Positions 1 to 7,619 of a DNA stretch of 45,231 bases are shown in pieces. The notes under the pieces were generated by a model that was not told where the DNA came from, did not search any database, and was given only the letters and a program-made list of their open reading frames with translations. Every line of letters starts with the position of its first letter. Positions within the stretch are counted from its first letter, which is position 1. The stretch covers positions 1-45,231 of the forward strand of contig JAKQIZ010000021.1 of assembly GCA_029561465.1 (NCBI GenBank), in the 5' to 3' direction. This DNA is from Deltaproteobacteria bacterium. GTDB taxonomy: Bacteria > Desulfobacterota > Syntrophia > Syntrophales > UBA8958. Position numbers and translations under genes: made by a program.

Positions 1-145
1 AAGTCCATATGCGGCGTTGCGCTTCATCCTTCGTCACTGCGACGTACGCACAAGTACGCCTCATTCCTCAGGATTCGCGCGCCTTGCCTCTGGAGCTTTT
101 TACTTCGTCGTCTCCATCATGACTTTTTACGAATTCATCAATCTT
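1..145. repeat. Probable dispersed intergenic repeat abutting paaK
   Basis: No gene is seen here. The stretch resembles, from memory, repeats found many times in syntrophic and related deltaproteobacterial genomes, read on the minus strand as a segment beginning TTGATGAATTCGTAAAAAGTC. The stop codon of the neighbouring phenylacetate-CoA ligase gene (138-140) lies inside this segment. No second copy is visible in the window, so the repeat status is inference. Confidence 0.35.
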
Positions 146-1433
146 TACGGTTGTCAATCACCCTTTTGGCCTTCCCCTCGGACTGGGGCAGGCTCTCCGG
201 CGTCACCAGATCCACCTTGGGGGTGATGAGGATGTCGCTTTTGAGCTCTTCAACGATGCGTTTCCGCAACTGTTCGAGATGCTTCAAATCGCCGTCGAAA
301 AACTGCCTTTCCACTTCCACCTTTACGGTCATGTGGTCGTTGAATCCCTCCCGATCCAGGATGATGAGGAAATTCTTTCCCACGCCGGGGATTTCCATGA
401 GCTTCTTTTCGATCTGGATGGGGAAGATGTTGACCCCCTTGAGGATCATCATGTCGTCCGTGCGACCCTTTATCCGTTCGATCCGCCGGTGGGTCCGCCC
501 GCAGGGGCAATCCCCGGGGATGATGCGGGTGAGGTCCTTGGTCCGGTAGCGGAGGATCGGCATGCCCTCCCGGCGGAGGGTGGTCAGCACCAACTCCCCC
601 TCCTCGCCGTCCGGGACGGGCTGGAGAGTCGCCGGATCAAGGATCTCCGCGATAAAGTTGTCTTCCCAGATGTGGAGGCCGTTCTGAACGGGACACTCGA
701 AGGCCACTCCGGGGCCGTTCATCTCCGAGAGGCCGTAGGAATTGTAGGCCTTGAAGCCGTAGAGGGCTTCGATCTTCTGGCGCATCTTTTCCGAATGGGG
801 CTCGGCGCCCACATAGGCGATGCGGATCTTGGTATCCTTTGGGTCCATCCGGAGTTCCTCGAACACCGTGGAGAGGTGGAGGGCGTAGCTGGGGATGATG
901 TGAATGACCGTCGTCTCGAAGTCCTTGAGGAGCTGGATCTGACGCTTGCTGTTTCCGGCCCCGGCGGGGATGACGAGGGCCCCGATCCGCTCCGCGCCGT
1001 AATGGAAGCCCAGACCGCCGGTAAACAGGCCGTAGGTCATCATGTTCTGGAAGACGTCGCTCTTACGCATCCCCGACATGTACATGCATCGGGCCAGCAG
1101 ATTGGTCCATTCGCTCAGGTCCCCCGCGGTATGGAAGATTACCGTCGCCCGTCCCGTCGTCCCCGAAGAGGAATGCATGCGCACCAGTTCGTCCCTGGGA
1201 ACCGCCACGAATCCGTATGGCCAGTGCGCCCGGAGATCGTCCTTGGTGGTGGGTGGTATTTTCGTCAGATCGGCGCGAGAGCGGACGTTTTCCGGCGCCA
1301 GGCCGATCTTCTTGAAAAGCTCGCCGTAATAGAAGGATTTGGCCGCCCATGCGAGGGTGTGCCGCAGATTCTCCAGTTGCAGCACCGCCAAATTGTCCCT
1401 GCTGATCGTCTCGATATCTTTTTCCCAGTACAT
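138..1433 (-). CDS. paaK: Phenylacetate-CoA ligase family protein (AMP-forming)
   Basis: Cytoplasmic adenylate-forming enzyme that would activate an aromatic (phenylacetate-like) acid to its CoA thioester with ATP. The 431-residue length is normal for PaaK. Visible motifs are the P-loop SSGTTGRAT near residue 88, NSYGLSEMNGPG near 232, the YRTKDLT segment near 320 and the C-terminal ligase domain from about 345 (KGRTDDMMILKGVN). The start is supported by GGGAGG six bases before ATG. It stands alone, divergent from a lipoprotein gene, with no paa or indolepyruvate oxidoreductase genes beside it, so the true substrate (phenylacetate, indoleacetate, benzoate-like) cannot be fixed from sequence. 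Family assignment is firm. Confidence 0.9.
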   Translation of the reverse strand: MYWEKDIETISRDNLAVLQLENLRHTLAWAAKSFYYGELFKKIGLAPENVRSRADLTKIPPTTKDDLRAHWPYGFVAVPRDELVRMHSSSGTTGRATVIFHTAGDLSEWTNLLARCMYMSGMRKSDVFQNMMTYGLFTGGLGFHYGAERIGALVIPAGAGNSKRQIQLLKDFETTVIHIIPSYALHLSTVFEELRMDPKDTKIRIAYVGAEPHSEKMRQKIEALYGFKAYNSYGLSEMNGPGVAFECPVQNGLHIWEDNFIAEILDPATLQPVPDGEEGELVLTTLRREGMPILRYRTKDLTRIIPGDCPCGRTHRRIERIKGRTDDMMILKGVNIFPIQIEKKLMEIPGVGKNFLIILDREGFNDHMTVKVEVERQFFDGDLKHLEQLRKRIVEELKSDILITPKVDLVTPESLPQSEGKAKRVIDNRKD

Positions 1434-1576
1434 CGTTTGCCTCCCCGTCCCGGCGCCTTCCGAACCTGCTGCGCACCGCTGGTTTCAGGCGCTGGTGGCC
1501 GTAATTTTTATGTACTTTCTCCCTACCCCGTGTGGAAAATTTTATCAAGGCAATATTGACGATGTCGATCCTTGCC

Positions 1577-1605
1577 TTGACATCACGGTGGCTTTCCCAT
1601 ATCCT
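1577..1605 (+). promoter_or_regulatory. Sigma70-type promoter for the lipoprotein gene
   Basis: TTGACA at 1577-1582 is followed, after exactly 17 bases, by TATCCT at 1600-1605. The start codon is at 1663, preceded by an AGGAGGG ribosome site. The perfect -35 box and ideal spacing make this a credible promoter. Confidence 0.6.
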
Positions 1606-1662
1606 TCCTCGTGCCTCGGCGTTCATGGGGGCGTCAATACAAATTCTTCAGGAGGGTGGCTT

Positions 1663-2304
1663 ATGTCGAAAGAAATGCGCGGGATGGTGATGATGTTGCT
1701 GGTGCTGTCGGTGTCGTTCATGTTCTTCGTCGGATGCGCGAAACCGCCGACCCAGGAGATGGGGAGCGCGGAAAAAGCGCTTACGGAGGCGAAGGCGAAA
1801 GAGGCCGATCTGTATGCCGCCGATCTCTTCAAAAAGGCGGAGGACGCCTTGAAAAAGGCCAAGGACTACGTTGCCCAGAAGAGTTACAAGGAGGCGAAGG
1901 CGGCGGCGGAAGAGGCGGCCCAGACGGCGGGGCAGGCCCTGGCGGCCATCGAGGGGAACAAGGCCAAGATGAAACAGGAAGCCACGCAGATGATAGAAGA
2001 AGCGGAGAAGTCCCTGGCGGAGATCAAGGCGTTGACCGCAGCGGCGATCAAAAAGAAGCTCCCGATCAACCGGGAGGAGCTGCAGGGGATGATCGGCAAG
2101 GCCGAAGTGGATCTGGTCGGCGTCAAGAATACGCTTCAGGAGCAGAAGATCCGTCCGGCCTATGATCAGGTCAAGGCCATCCTGGCGCAGCTCAAGGGCA
2201 AGATCGGGGAAATCGCCACCCAACTCGGACTGCCCGCCCCTGGCGCGGCGGCGGCCCCCGGTGCGGCTCCGGCGGTACCGGCAGCCCCGGCAGCGAAAAA
2301 ATAG
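1663..2304 (+). CDS. DUF4398-like alanine/lysine-rich lipoprotein
   Basis: A 213-residue predicted lipoprotein. Residues 1-24 form a signal peptide with a hydrophobic core ending in the lipobox-like FVGC, so Cys24 would be lipidated. The rest is a long, heptad-like Ala/Lys/Glu helix region (about 30-185), ending in an Ala-Pro-rich tail. This resembles DUF4398-type envelope lipoproteins, which are thought to reside in the periplasm or outer membrane; their function is unknown. The start at 1663 is chosen over upstream in-frame starts because it follows AGGAGGG and gives the signal peptide at the N terminus. It is monocistronic. A structural or peptidoglycan-associated role is only a guess. Confidence 0.75.
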   Translation: MSKEMRGMVMMLLVLSVSFMFFVGCAKPPTQEMGSAEKALTEAKAKEADLYAADLFKKAEDALKKAKDYVAQKSYKEAKAAAEEAAQTAGQALAAIEGNKAKMKQEATQMIEEAEKSLAEIKALTAAAIKKKLPINREELQGMIGKAEVDLVGVKNTLQEQKIRPAYDQVKAILAQLKGKIGEIATQLGLPAPGAAAAPGAAPAVPAAPAAKK

Positions 2305-2521
2305 CGGGTTTTTCAAGCGGGCATCGAAATTGAATTTGGATTGAATTTGGTTCCGTAAGTGTTTTTCCTCCCGTTGCCGGGAGGGCCGGGCCGGGGCGGG
2401 CGTGACCGCTTGTCGATGCCGAACAAAGGCCGCCTCCGTTCCGGCCCTCCCCGAAGGGGCCGGCGCCGACTCCGGGGGACGGAACCGGAAAGATGAACCT
2501 TGCCGTCTTCAGCCTGCCCTT

Positions 2522-2583
2522 CCATGCCGTCACGGGGGAACGGCGCTCCGGTTTGCCGCCACCATCACCCCGTGACGGCATGG
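2522..2583 (+). other. Long hairpin upstream of mobA
   Basis: The region 2305-2651 has no convincing gene. It contains a perfect 16-base inverted repeat, CCATGCCGTCACGGGG at 2522-2537 and its complement at 2568-2583, with a 30-base loop that can itself pair (CGGC/GCCG). No T-run follows, so it is not a typical terminator. It lies 68 bases before the mobA start and could be a leader structure. Molybdenum cofactor (Moco) riboswitches are known upstream of molybdopterin genes, but I do not recognise that consensus here. Confidence 0.5.
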
Positions 2584-2651
2584 CGATGGCGATATGCGTG
2601 GCCGCGGCTCAGACCATAACCCAGACGGCTTTATTCACCAGGGACCAACGT

Positions 2652-3239
2652 ATGACTGGCATCATTCTCTCCGGGGGCAAGAATACCCGGATGGGCAGTA
2701 ACAAGGCCTTTCTGAAGGTGGACGGCGAGCGGCTCATCGACCGCGCCGTCCGGATCTTCCGGGAAGTCTGCAATGAAATCATCCTGGTCACCAATGAACC
2801 CCAACTGTATCTCGATCAGGACGTCGCCATCGTGACGGACCTGGAAAAGGGCAAGGGACCGCTCATGGGGATCTATACCGGCCTTTTCTGGGCCGCCTCC
2901 GAGACCGCGTTCGTTGCCGCCTGCGACATGCCCTTCCTCAGCGCCCCGTTCATCCGCTATCTCCGGGATCAGAGCGGCGGTGATGTGGATATCGTCGTCC
3001 CCGAAACCGCCGACGGCCTCCAGCCCCTCCACGCCGTCTATTCCCGGCGCTGCCTGCCGGCGATCAAGGCCCGCCTGGACCGGGACCGTCTGAAAGTCAC
3101 GGAGTTCTACCGGGGGATGAAGGTCCGGACCGTCTCCGCGGAAACCATCCGGAGGTTCGACCCCCACGGCCGGATGTTCCTCAACGTCAATACCGTCGAA
3201 GAGTTCGCCAATCTCCGCCAAAGTGAACAGCCCTCATAG
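2652..3239 (+). CDS. mobA: Molybdenum cofactor guanylyltransferase MobA
   Basis: Transfers GMP from GTP to molybdopterin cofactor, making the bis-MGD form used by formate dehydrogenases and related enzymes. The 195-residue protein opens with the nucleotidyltransferase signature IILSGGKNTRMGSNKAFL (residues 3-20, with the invariant Lys). The metal-binding motif ACDMPF sits near residue 95, and a C-terminal LNVNTVEEF segment is typical of MobA. The start at 2652 places the GG-x-RMG loop at the N terminus, as in the family; the longer upstream frame has low-complexity sequence. The Shine-Dalgarno site is weak. It fits functionally with fdhD and the MOSC gene further right in the window. Confidence 0.9.
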   Translation: MTGIILSGGKNTRMGSNKAFLKVDGERLIDRAVRIFREVCNEIILVTNEPQLYLDQDVAIVTDLEKGKGPLMGIYTGLFWAASETAFVAACDMPFLSAPFIRYLRDQSGGDVDIVVPETADGLQPLHAVYSRRCLPAIKARLDRDRLKVTEFYRGMKVRTVSAETIRRFDPHGRMFLNVNTVEEFANLRQSEQPS

Positions 3240-3552
3240 ACGCCACTCCGGCGCCCCGGCGTACCGGGCGGTGTGGCTCCCGGGTCGTTTTCGATACCGG
3301 GGGCTTTCGATCCTTTAAAGCCGCACCGTCGGGGCCGGTTCGGGGCGATCGATGCAGCTTAGGGCCGGACCGCCCGTCTGCCGTTTTCACATGGAAAATG
3401 CATTCCTACCATGGAAAGGGACACCGTCCTGGTCGTTTCAGCCATTCTTTTCCGGGCGGCGAACTTCCGTGCCAACGTCAAAATCTGTTAGACTTTGAGC
3501 GATGACTGTGTTAGTAAGCCCGGCATTATTATAAAAGGAGGAATGTTTAACA
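3240..3552. other. Intergenic region before the OFA transporter
   Basis: I see no gene, strong hairpin or clear -35/-10 pair. Base composition becomes AT-richer over the last 70 bases, ending in AAAGGAGG at 3535-3542, the ribosome site of the transporter. Confidence 0.5.
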
Positions 3553-4884
3553 ATGGCAGAACAGAAAACCTTCAACAGGTGGCTGGTCGTGGTCGGCGCG
3601 ATGCTGATCCAGGTCAGCCTCGGCGCCGTCTATATCTACAGCGTCTTCAAGCCCGCTCTGAGCGCGAAATTTCCCACTTGGAGCCCCACCGACCTCGCCC
3701 TTCCCTCACAGCTTATCTTGGCCTTTTTCGCCATCGGCGTCATCTTCGCCGGCAAGATCCAGGACAAGATCGGCCCCCGGACGGTGGCCACGGTGGGCGG
3801 CGCCATGCTGGGCGTCGGCCTCATCATCGCCTCCTTCGCTTCGGACCTCATGATGTTCACCATCGCCTTCAGCGTCATCGGCGGTCTGGGGATCGGCGCG
3901 GCTTATGTGTGTCCCATCGCCACCTGTGTGAAATGGTTTCCCGACAAGCGCGGGATGATCACCGGTCTCGCCGTGGCCGGCTTCGGCGCCGGCGCCCTGG
4001 TCTTCACCCCCATCGCCAAGGCCTTCATCGCCTCTTCCGGCATCATGTCCACCTTCATGTATCTGGGCATCATCTTCCTCGTAGCCGTCGTGGCGGGCGC
4101 CCAGCTCATGGTCGTACCCCCGGCGGGTTACAAGCCTGAAGGCTGGAATCCCCCGGCCCCGGCCGCCAACGCCGGCGGCGCCAAGGCGGCGGGCGGCGAC
4201 TTCACCACCATGGAGATGCTCAAGACCCCGCAGTTCTACTTCCTCTGGATCACCTATTTCGCCGGTTGTATGGCGGGCCTCATGATCATCATGAACATCA
4301 CCAACATGTGGCAGTCCCCCTCCATGATCGAACTTGCTAAGACCATGCCCACGGTCACCAAAGACGCCTTCAGCACCGTCGCGAATCAGGGCGCCACGGC
4401 CGTCATGGTCGTGGCCATCCTAAATGCCGCAGGACGTCTGGTCTGGGGACAGGTTTCCGACGTCATCGGCCGCAAGATGACCCTCATCATCATCTTCGCC
4501 TATGCCGGGGTGATCATGCTGCTCCTCAACACCTTCACCTCCTACATGATGTTCCTCGTGGGTGTCTGCTCCGTCGGTTTCTGCTTCGGCGGTTTCCTGG
4601 GCCTCTATCCGGCCGTGACGGCGGACTACTTCGGTACGAAGAACGTGGGGGCCAACTACGGCCTCATGTTTGCCGCCTACGGCGTCGGCGGTCTCATCGG
4701 TCCCTGGCTGGCCCCGAAGCTCATGACCATCGTGGGGCAGATCCCCTACGAGGCCATGGACAAGGGCGCCCTGATTATCAAACAGTTCGCCGCGGGGAAC
4801 TACGTGACTTCCTTCATGATCTCCGGTGTCATGTGCCTGGCCTCCATCGGCATTGTCTGGATGCTCAAGCCGCCGACGAAGTGA
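3553..4884 (+). CDS. OFA-family major facilitator (oxalate/formate antiporter-like)
   Basis: A 443-residue inner-membrane transporter with about 12 hydrophobic helices. The N terminus has the OFA-type stretch LGAVYIYSVFKPAL (about 22-35). The first cytoplasmic loop region has the MFS-like GKIQDKIGPR (73-82), and the second half repeats it as GQVSDVIGRK (around 299). A small Ala/Gly-rich loop (about 200-215) separates the halves. OFA members exchange oxalate/formate or carry monocarboxylates; the substrate here is not deducible. Formate or another organic anion would suit the formate dehydrogenase maturation genes nearby. An intrinsic terminator follows at 5038-5075. Confidence 0.85.
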   Translation: MAEQKTFNRWLVVVGAMLIQVSLGAVYIYSVFKPALSAKFPTWSPTDLALPSQLILAFFAIGVIFAGKIQDKIGPRTVATVGGAMLGVGLIIASFASDLMMFTIAFSVIGGLGIGAAYVCPIATCVKWFPDKRGMITGLAVAGFGAGALVFTPIAKAFIASSGIMSTFMYLGIIFLVAVVAGAQLMVVPPAGYKPEGWNPPAPAANAGGAKAAGGDFTTMEMLKTPQFYFLWITYFAGCMAGLMIIMNITNMWQSPSMIELAKTMPTVTKDAFSTVANQGATAVMVVAILNAAGRLVWGQVSDVIGRKMTLIIIFAYAGVIMLLLNTFTSYMMFLVGVCSVGFCFGGFLGLYPAVTADYFGTKNVGANYGLMFAAYGVGGLIGPWLAPKLMTIVGQIPYEAMDKGALIIKQFAAGNYVTSFMISGVMCLASIGIVWMLKPPTK

Positions 4885-4930
4885 GGGCGTAACGGCGTAC
4901 AAGCGGTTTAACCGTATTTGACGGATATTC

Positions 4931-4980
4931 CCCCGCCGCCCCCCCCTCCCCGGCATGGGGACGGAAGGAGTGGGGGGGCT
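4931..4980 (+). other. C-run/G-run inverted repeat
   Basis: Downstream of the transporter, a run of eight C followed by TCCCC is mirrored by GGGGA and a run of seven G about 35 bases on, able to fold into a GC-rich hairpin. There is no T-run. It may assist mRNA 3'-end formation together with the terminator at 5038. Confidence 0.35.
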
Positions 4981-5037
4981 GAAGAGGGCCGACGCCTTGC
5001 CGGTCCCGGGCAGTTGACGATAGAATAGACGCATCGG

Positions 5038-5075
5038 AAGGGCCGTCCCGACGGAAACGGGACGGCCCTTTTTTT
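5038..5075 (+). terminator. Intrinsic terminator of the OFA transporter gene
   Basis: The arms AAGGGCCGTCCC (5038-5049) and GGGACGGCCCTT (5059-5070) are perfectly complementary, with a 9-base loop, and are followed by an unbroken T-run to 5075. Confidence 0.9.
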
Positions 5076-5079
5076 CAGG

Positions 5080-5222
5080 GGCGTGGTGGCGAGGAGGGCT
5101 ACCGAGAATCAGCCGGTCGCATCCGCCGGGGCCGCTGCGGGTACGGCGGCCTTCCGGCGCCGGGGGCGGCGTCTCCGGCTCCTTTTCTTTGTATGGTTGC
5201 TTCCCCGGCCGGGGCATCGGCA
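5080..5222 (-). pseudogene. Duplicated 3' end of pcnB (fragment)
   Basis: Positions 5080-5189 match 17581-17690 at about 107 of 110 bases by eye. The source contains the last 26 codons of pcnB, its stop and 29 bases beyond. On the minus strand the fragment still encodes the Arg-rich tail ending DATG-stop. Similarity continues, weaker and with a one-base frame loss, to about 5222, where it abuts the 3' end of fdhD (stop at 5233). There is no start or nucleotidyltransferase domain, so it is a non-functional remnant. How it was copied is unknown; no flanking insertion sequence is visible. Confidence 0.85.
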
Positions 5223-5232
5223 TCGGAACATA

Positions 5233-6048
5233 TCAAATATCACCTTCTATCAAACGGTTTTTGCCAGAATATACATAGCCGGAACCGTTTCGCACATACC
5301 CCAGCAGGGTAACCCCATATTTAGCGGCAAGGTTGACCGCCGCCGCCGTGGGCGTGGAGCGGGAGACGAGTACGGGGACGCCGAGCCGGATGACCTTGGT
5401 TATGATCTCGGAAGAAACCCGCCCGCTGACAAAAAACACACTGTCCCTCACCAGTTGCATTTTATCGTTCGTGAGGAGGATGCCGGTGATCTTATCGAAA
5501 CAGTTATGTCGGCCGATATCCTCAATGAAGACGCCAAAGGAGTGATGATGAAATAAGACGCTGTGGACCCCGCCCACCCTCCGGTAAACCACGGACTGCC
5601 GCTCGAATCTCTTCATGGAAAGTAGGATGTGGGAGAGTGAGTACCTCCTCTGGCAGTCGATGGTTTGATACTTTTCGTTTTTTATGGGATTGATGTAGGT
5701 GAAGCACTTACCGCATCCCGAAGTTACACTGCGCAGACTTTCCGACTTTTCGACGGATTTGCCGGGAACCAGTTCGATTATTACCGCGAAGAGACGGTCA
5801 TTGTAGGTCAGGGAGGCCACATCGGCCATTGTGTCGATCACACCCTCACTGTAGAGGAATCCCACCGCCAGTTCTGGTGCGAATTGGTTGAGGCAGAGAA
5901 GGGAAGCGTATTCAGTGCCGTTGATGAATATTTTCAGTGATATTTCACCGATGACGCTCTTTTCCATGTCCGCCAGCCGCACGACCCCGCCGGTGCTATT
6001 GATCTCCTGGACGGGGAATGTTTCGTATAGCCTTTCGTCCACACTCAT
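5233..6048 (-). CDS. fdhD: Formate dehydrogenase sulfurtransferase FdhD
   Basis: FdhD passes sulfur from a cysteine desulfurase to the molybdenum or tungsten bis-MGD cofactor of formate dehydrogenase. The 271-residue protein shows AVGFLYSEGVI near residue 62, the mobile-loop cysteines as SGCGKCF (CxxC, about 111-117), the HHHSFGVFIEDIGRHN segment near 167 and the C-terminal VSRSTPTAAAV near 228, all FdhD hallmarks. Its ATG overlaps the cysE stop (TGATG), so it is the last gene of the sulfur train. Its sulfur donor could be the cysteine desulfurase encoded upstream. No formate dehydrogenase structural gene is in the window. Confidence 0.92.
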   Translation of the reverse strand: MSVDERLYETFPVQEINSTGGVVRLADMEKSVIGEISLKIFINGTEYASLLCLNQFAPELAVGFLYSEGVIDTMADVASLTYNDRLFAVIIELVPGKSVEKSESLRSVTSGCGKCFTYINPIKNEKYQTIDCQRRYSLSHILLSMKRFERQSVVYRRVGGVHSVLFHHHSFGVFIEDIGRHNCFDKITGILLTNDKMQLVRDSVFFVSGRVSSEIITKVIRLGVPVLVSRSTPTAAAVNLAAKYGVTLLGYVRNGSGYVYSGKNRLIEGDI

Positions 6049-7004
6049 CAGATCCCTGCTCCATGTTCATAAAGCTCCTGATGGGTCTGGGCTTGAGAGA
6101 TGTGACTGTAGGGCGGGACGCTCTCCACCAGCCAGACGTTGCCGCCGATGACTGATCCGCGACCAATGGTGACCCGACCGAGGATCGTCGCTCCGGAGTA
6201 GATGATCACTTCGTCCTCCACTACGGGATGCCTTTCGACGCCTTTGATCGGTTTCCCCTCCGCATCCAGTTTGAAGCTTTTCGCTCCCAGCGTCACCCCC
6301 TGGTAGATCCGGACCCGGTCGCCGATAATGCATGTTTCGCCGATTACGACCCCGGTGCCGTGGTCGATGAAAAAATACCGGCCGATCGTCGCCCCCGGGT
6401 GGATATCGATCCCCGTGATGCCGTGGGCGTATTCCGTGATCATCCGGGAGATGAGGGGAACCTCCAGAAGCCGCAGTTCATGGGCCAGGCGGTAATTGGT
6501 GATCGCCTGCAACCCGGGGTAGCAGAAGATCACCTCATCGGGGCTGGCAGCCGCCGGGTCGCCCTCGAAGGCCGCCTGAACATCCGTGGCCAGGAGGCGC
6601 TGGATGGCTGGCAGCCGGGCAAAGAAGCGATTGACGATTTCAGCGGAACGCTCGTCGCAAAAAGGTAAGCAACCGTTTTCCCGGTCTTCCCGGCAGGAAA
6701 AGCAACGCCCCCGTTTTATCTGCTCTTCCAGAACCGGACGGATGCGGTCCAGCGTCGCGCCGACGTGAAAGTGGACGCTGCTGGCCTTGAGACCGGAGAA
6801 TCCGAAATACCCGGGAAAAAGGACGGAGCGTAAGGCCTCGACGATCTCGATGATTATGTCCCGGGAGGGGAGGGGCTGTTCACGCTGATCCCGGCGCAGG
6901 GCCCCGGAAAATCCGTTGTTGGCAACGCATAGGGCATCCACGACCTCCGCCAGGTTTATTTCCTCTCCTGTCTTTGCCGGCAGTACATCATGATCAAATT
7001 TCAT
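6048..7004 (-). CDS. cysE: Serine O-acetyltransferase
   Basis: Makes O-acetylserine from serine and acetyl-CoA, the substrate of the cysteine synthase encoded at 16617. The 318-residue protein has an N-terminal helical domain (about 1-190) and a C-terminal left-handed beta-helix of hexapeptide repeats. The active-site region reads DIHPGATIG, then [18 protein letters not shown] (about 200-232), with the conserved His of DHGTG. It is longer than E. coli CysE and resembles the EpsC/SrpH-type enzymes. Its start overlaps the MOSC stop by four bases (ATGA), and its end overlaps fdhD, showing a tight cotranscribed unit. Confidence 0.92.
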   Translation of the reverse strand: MKFDHDVLPAKTGEEINLAEVVDALCVANNGFSGALRRDQREQPLPSRDIIIEIVEALRSVLFPGYFGFSGLKASSVHFHVGATLDRIRPVLEEQIKRGRCFSCREDRENGCLPFCDERSAEIVNRFFARLPAIQRLLATDVQAAFEGDPAAASPDEVIFCYPGLQAITNYRLAHELRLLEVPLISRMITEYAHGITGIDIHPGATIGRYFFIDHGTGVVIGETCIIGDRVRIYQGVTLGAKSFKLDAEGKPIKGVERHPVVEDEVIIYSGATILGRVTIGRGSVIGGNVWLVESVPPYSHISQAQTHQELYEHGAGI

Positions 7005-7462
7005 GATGATCCTTCCACCTCCCGGATAACCTCGATCCTATCACCGGCAAAAATGGTGCCGCCTTTGACCACACGAGCAAAGACCCCCTCTTTGGGCATG
7101 ATGCAAGTCCCCACCTGGGCAAAGATGGCGCAGCCCTTGTGGCAGGCCTTACCGATCTGGGTGATCTCCAGGATGACCTCGGCGCCGGCCTGTAGTTGCG
7201 TTCCCGGCGGCAGGTAGTGCAGCGCCAAACCCGAGACGGTGAGATTCTCGGCAAAGTCTCCTGACCCCACCTCAATGCCAAGCTTCTTCATCTTTTCGAT
7301 GCTGCTAACAGCAAGGAGGCTCACCTGACGGTTGATGCCCCCCTCGGCATGGGCGTCGCCGGCGAGCCCGAAATCCGTGATGAATACCCCCGCCGGCACC
7401 ACCGTTTTGCGCGTCCCCTTCCGGTCACTCCGGCAAACCGCGATCACCATACCTTCCGTCAT
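7001..7462 (-). CDS. MOSC domain protein
   Basis: A 153-residue stand-alone MOSC domain, a fold related to the C-terminal part of molybdenum cofactor sulfurases and proposed to bind or carry sulfur or the cofactor. Visible family features are [10 protein letters not shown] (about 32-41), the NRQVSLLA strand, [12 protein letters not shown] (about 68-79) and the conserved cysteine in GKACHKGC (about 106-113). It sits between ycaO and cysE-fdhD, overlapping cysE by four bases. A role in Moco sulfuration or cofactor handling for formate dehydrogenase is likely from context but unproven. Confidence 0.85.
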   Translation of the reverse strand: MTEGMVIAVCRSDRKGTRKTVVPAGVFITDFGLAGDAHAEGGINRQVSLLAVSSIEKMKKLGIEVGSGDFAENLTVSGLALHYLPPGTQLQAGAEVILEITQIGKACHKGCAIFAQVGTCIMPKEGVFARVVKGGTIFAGDRIEVIREVEGSS

Positions 7463-7619
7463 TGCATCTCCTCATTAACCGTCATGCCCGTTCCGGGCGC
7501 AACGAAAGATGAAAATATCCGGCTAGTTGTGGACATTTTCCTATAAATTCAATTAAATATATTTATTATCCGTGTCATGCCCCGATCGAGAGGAACGGGA
7601 TCAGCCGTTGCCACGGGAC
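7463..7619 (-). other. ycaO-MOSC spacer, largest gap within the sulfur train
   Basis: The 157-base spacer has a GC-rich part with a small CCCG/CGGG hairpin just after the ycaO stop, and then an AT-rich stretch (7535-7575) that could hold an internal promoter for MOSC-cysE-fdhD. I could not identify a clear -35/-10 pair. This is the only place where the 11-gene train could plausibly be split, besides the 69-base nadA-ycaO gap. Confidence 0.3.

Noticed and set aside
279-1559. Long plus-strand open frame (426 codons) opposite paaK
   Set aside because: It is an antisense shadow of a well-conserved GC-rich gene, with no family resemblance or ribosome site.
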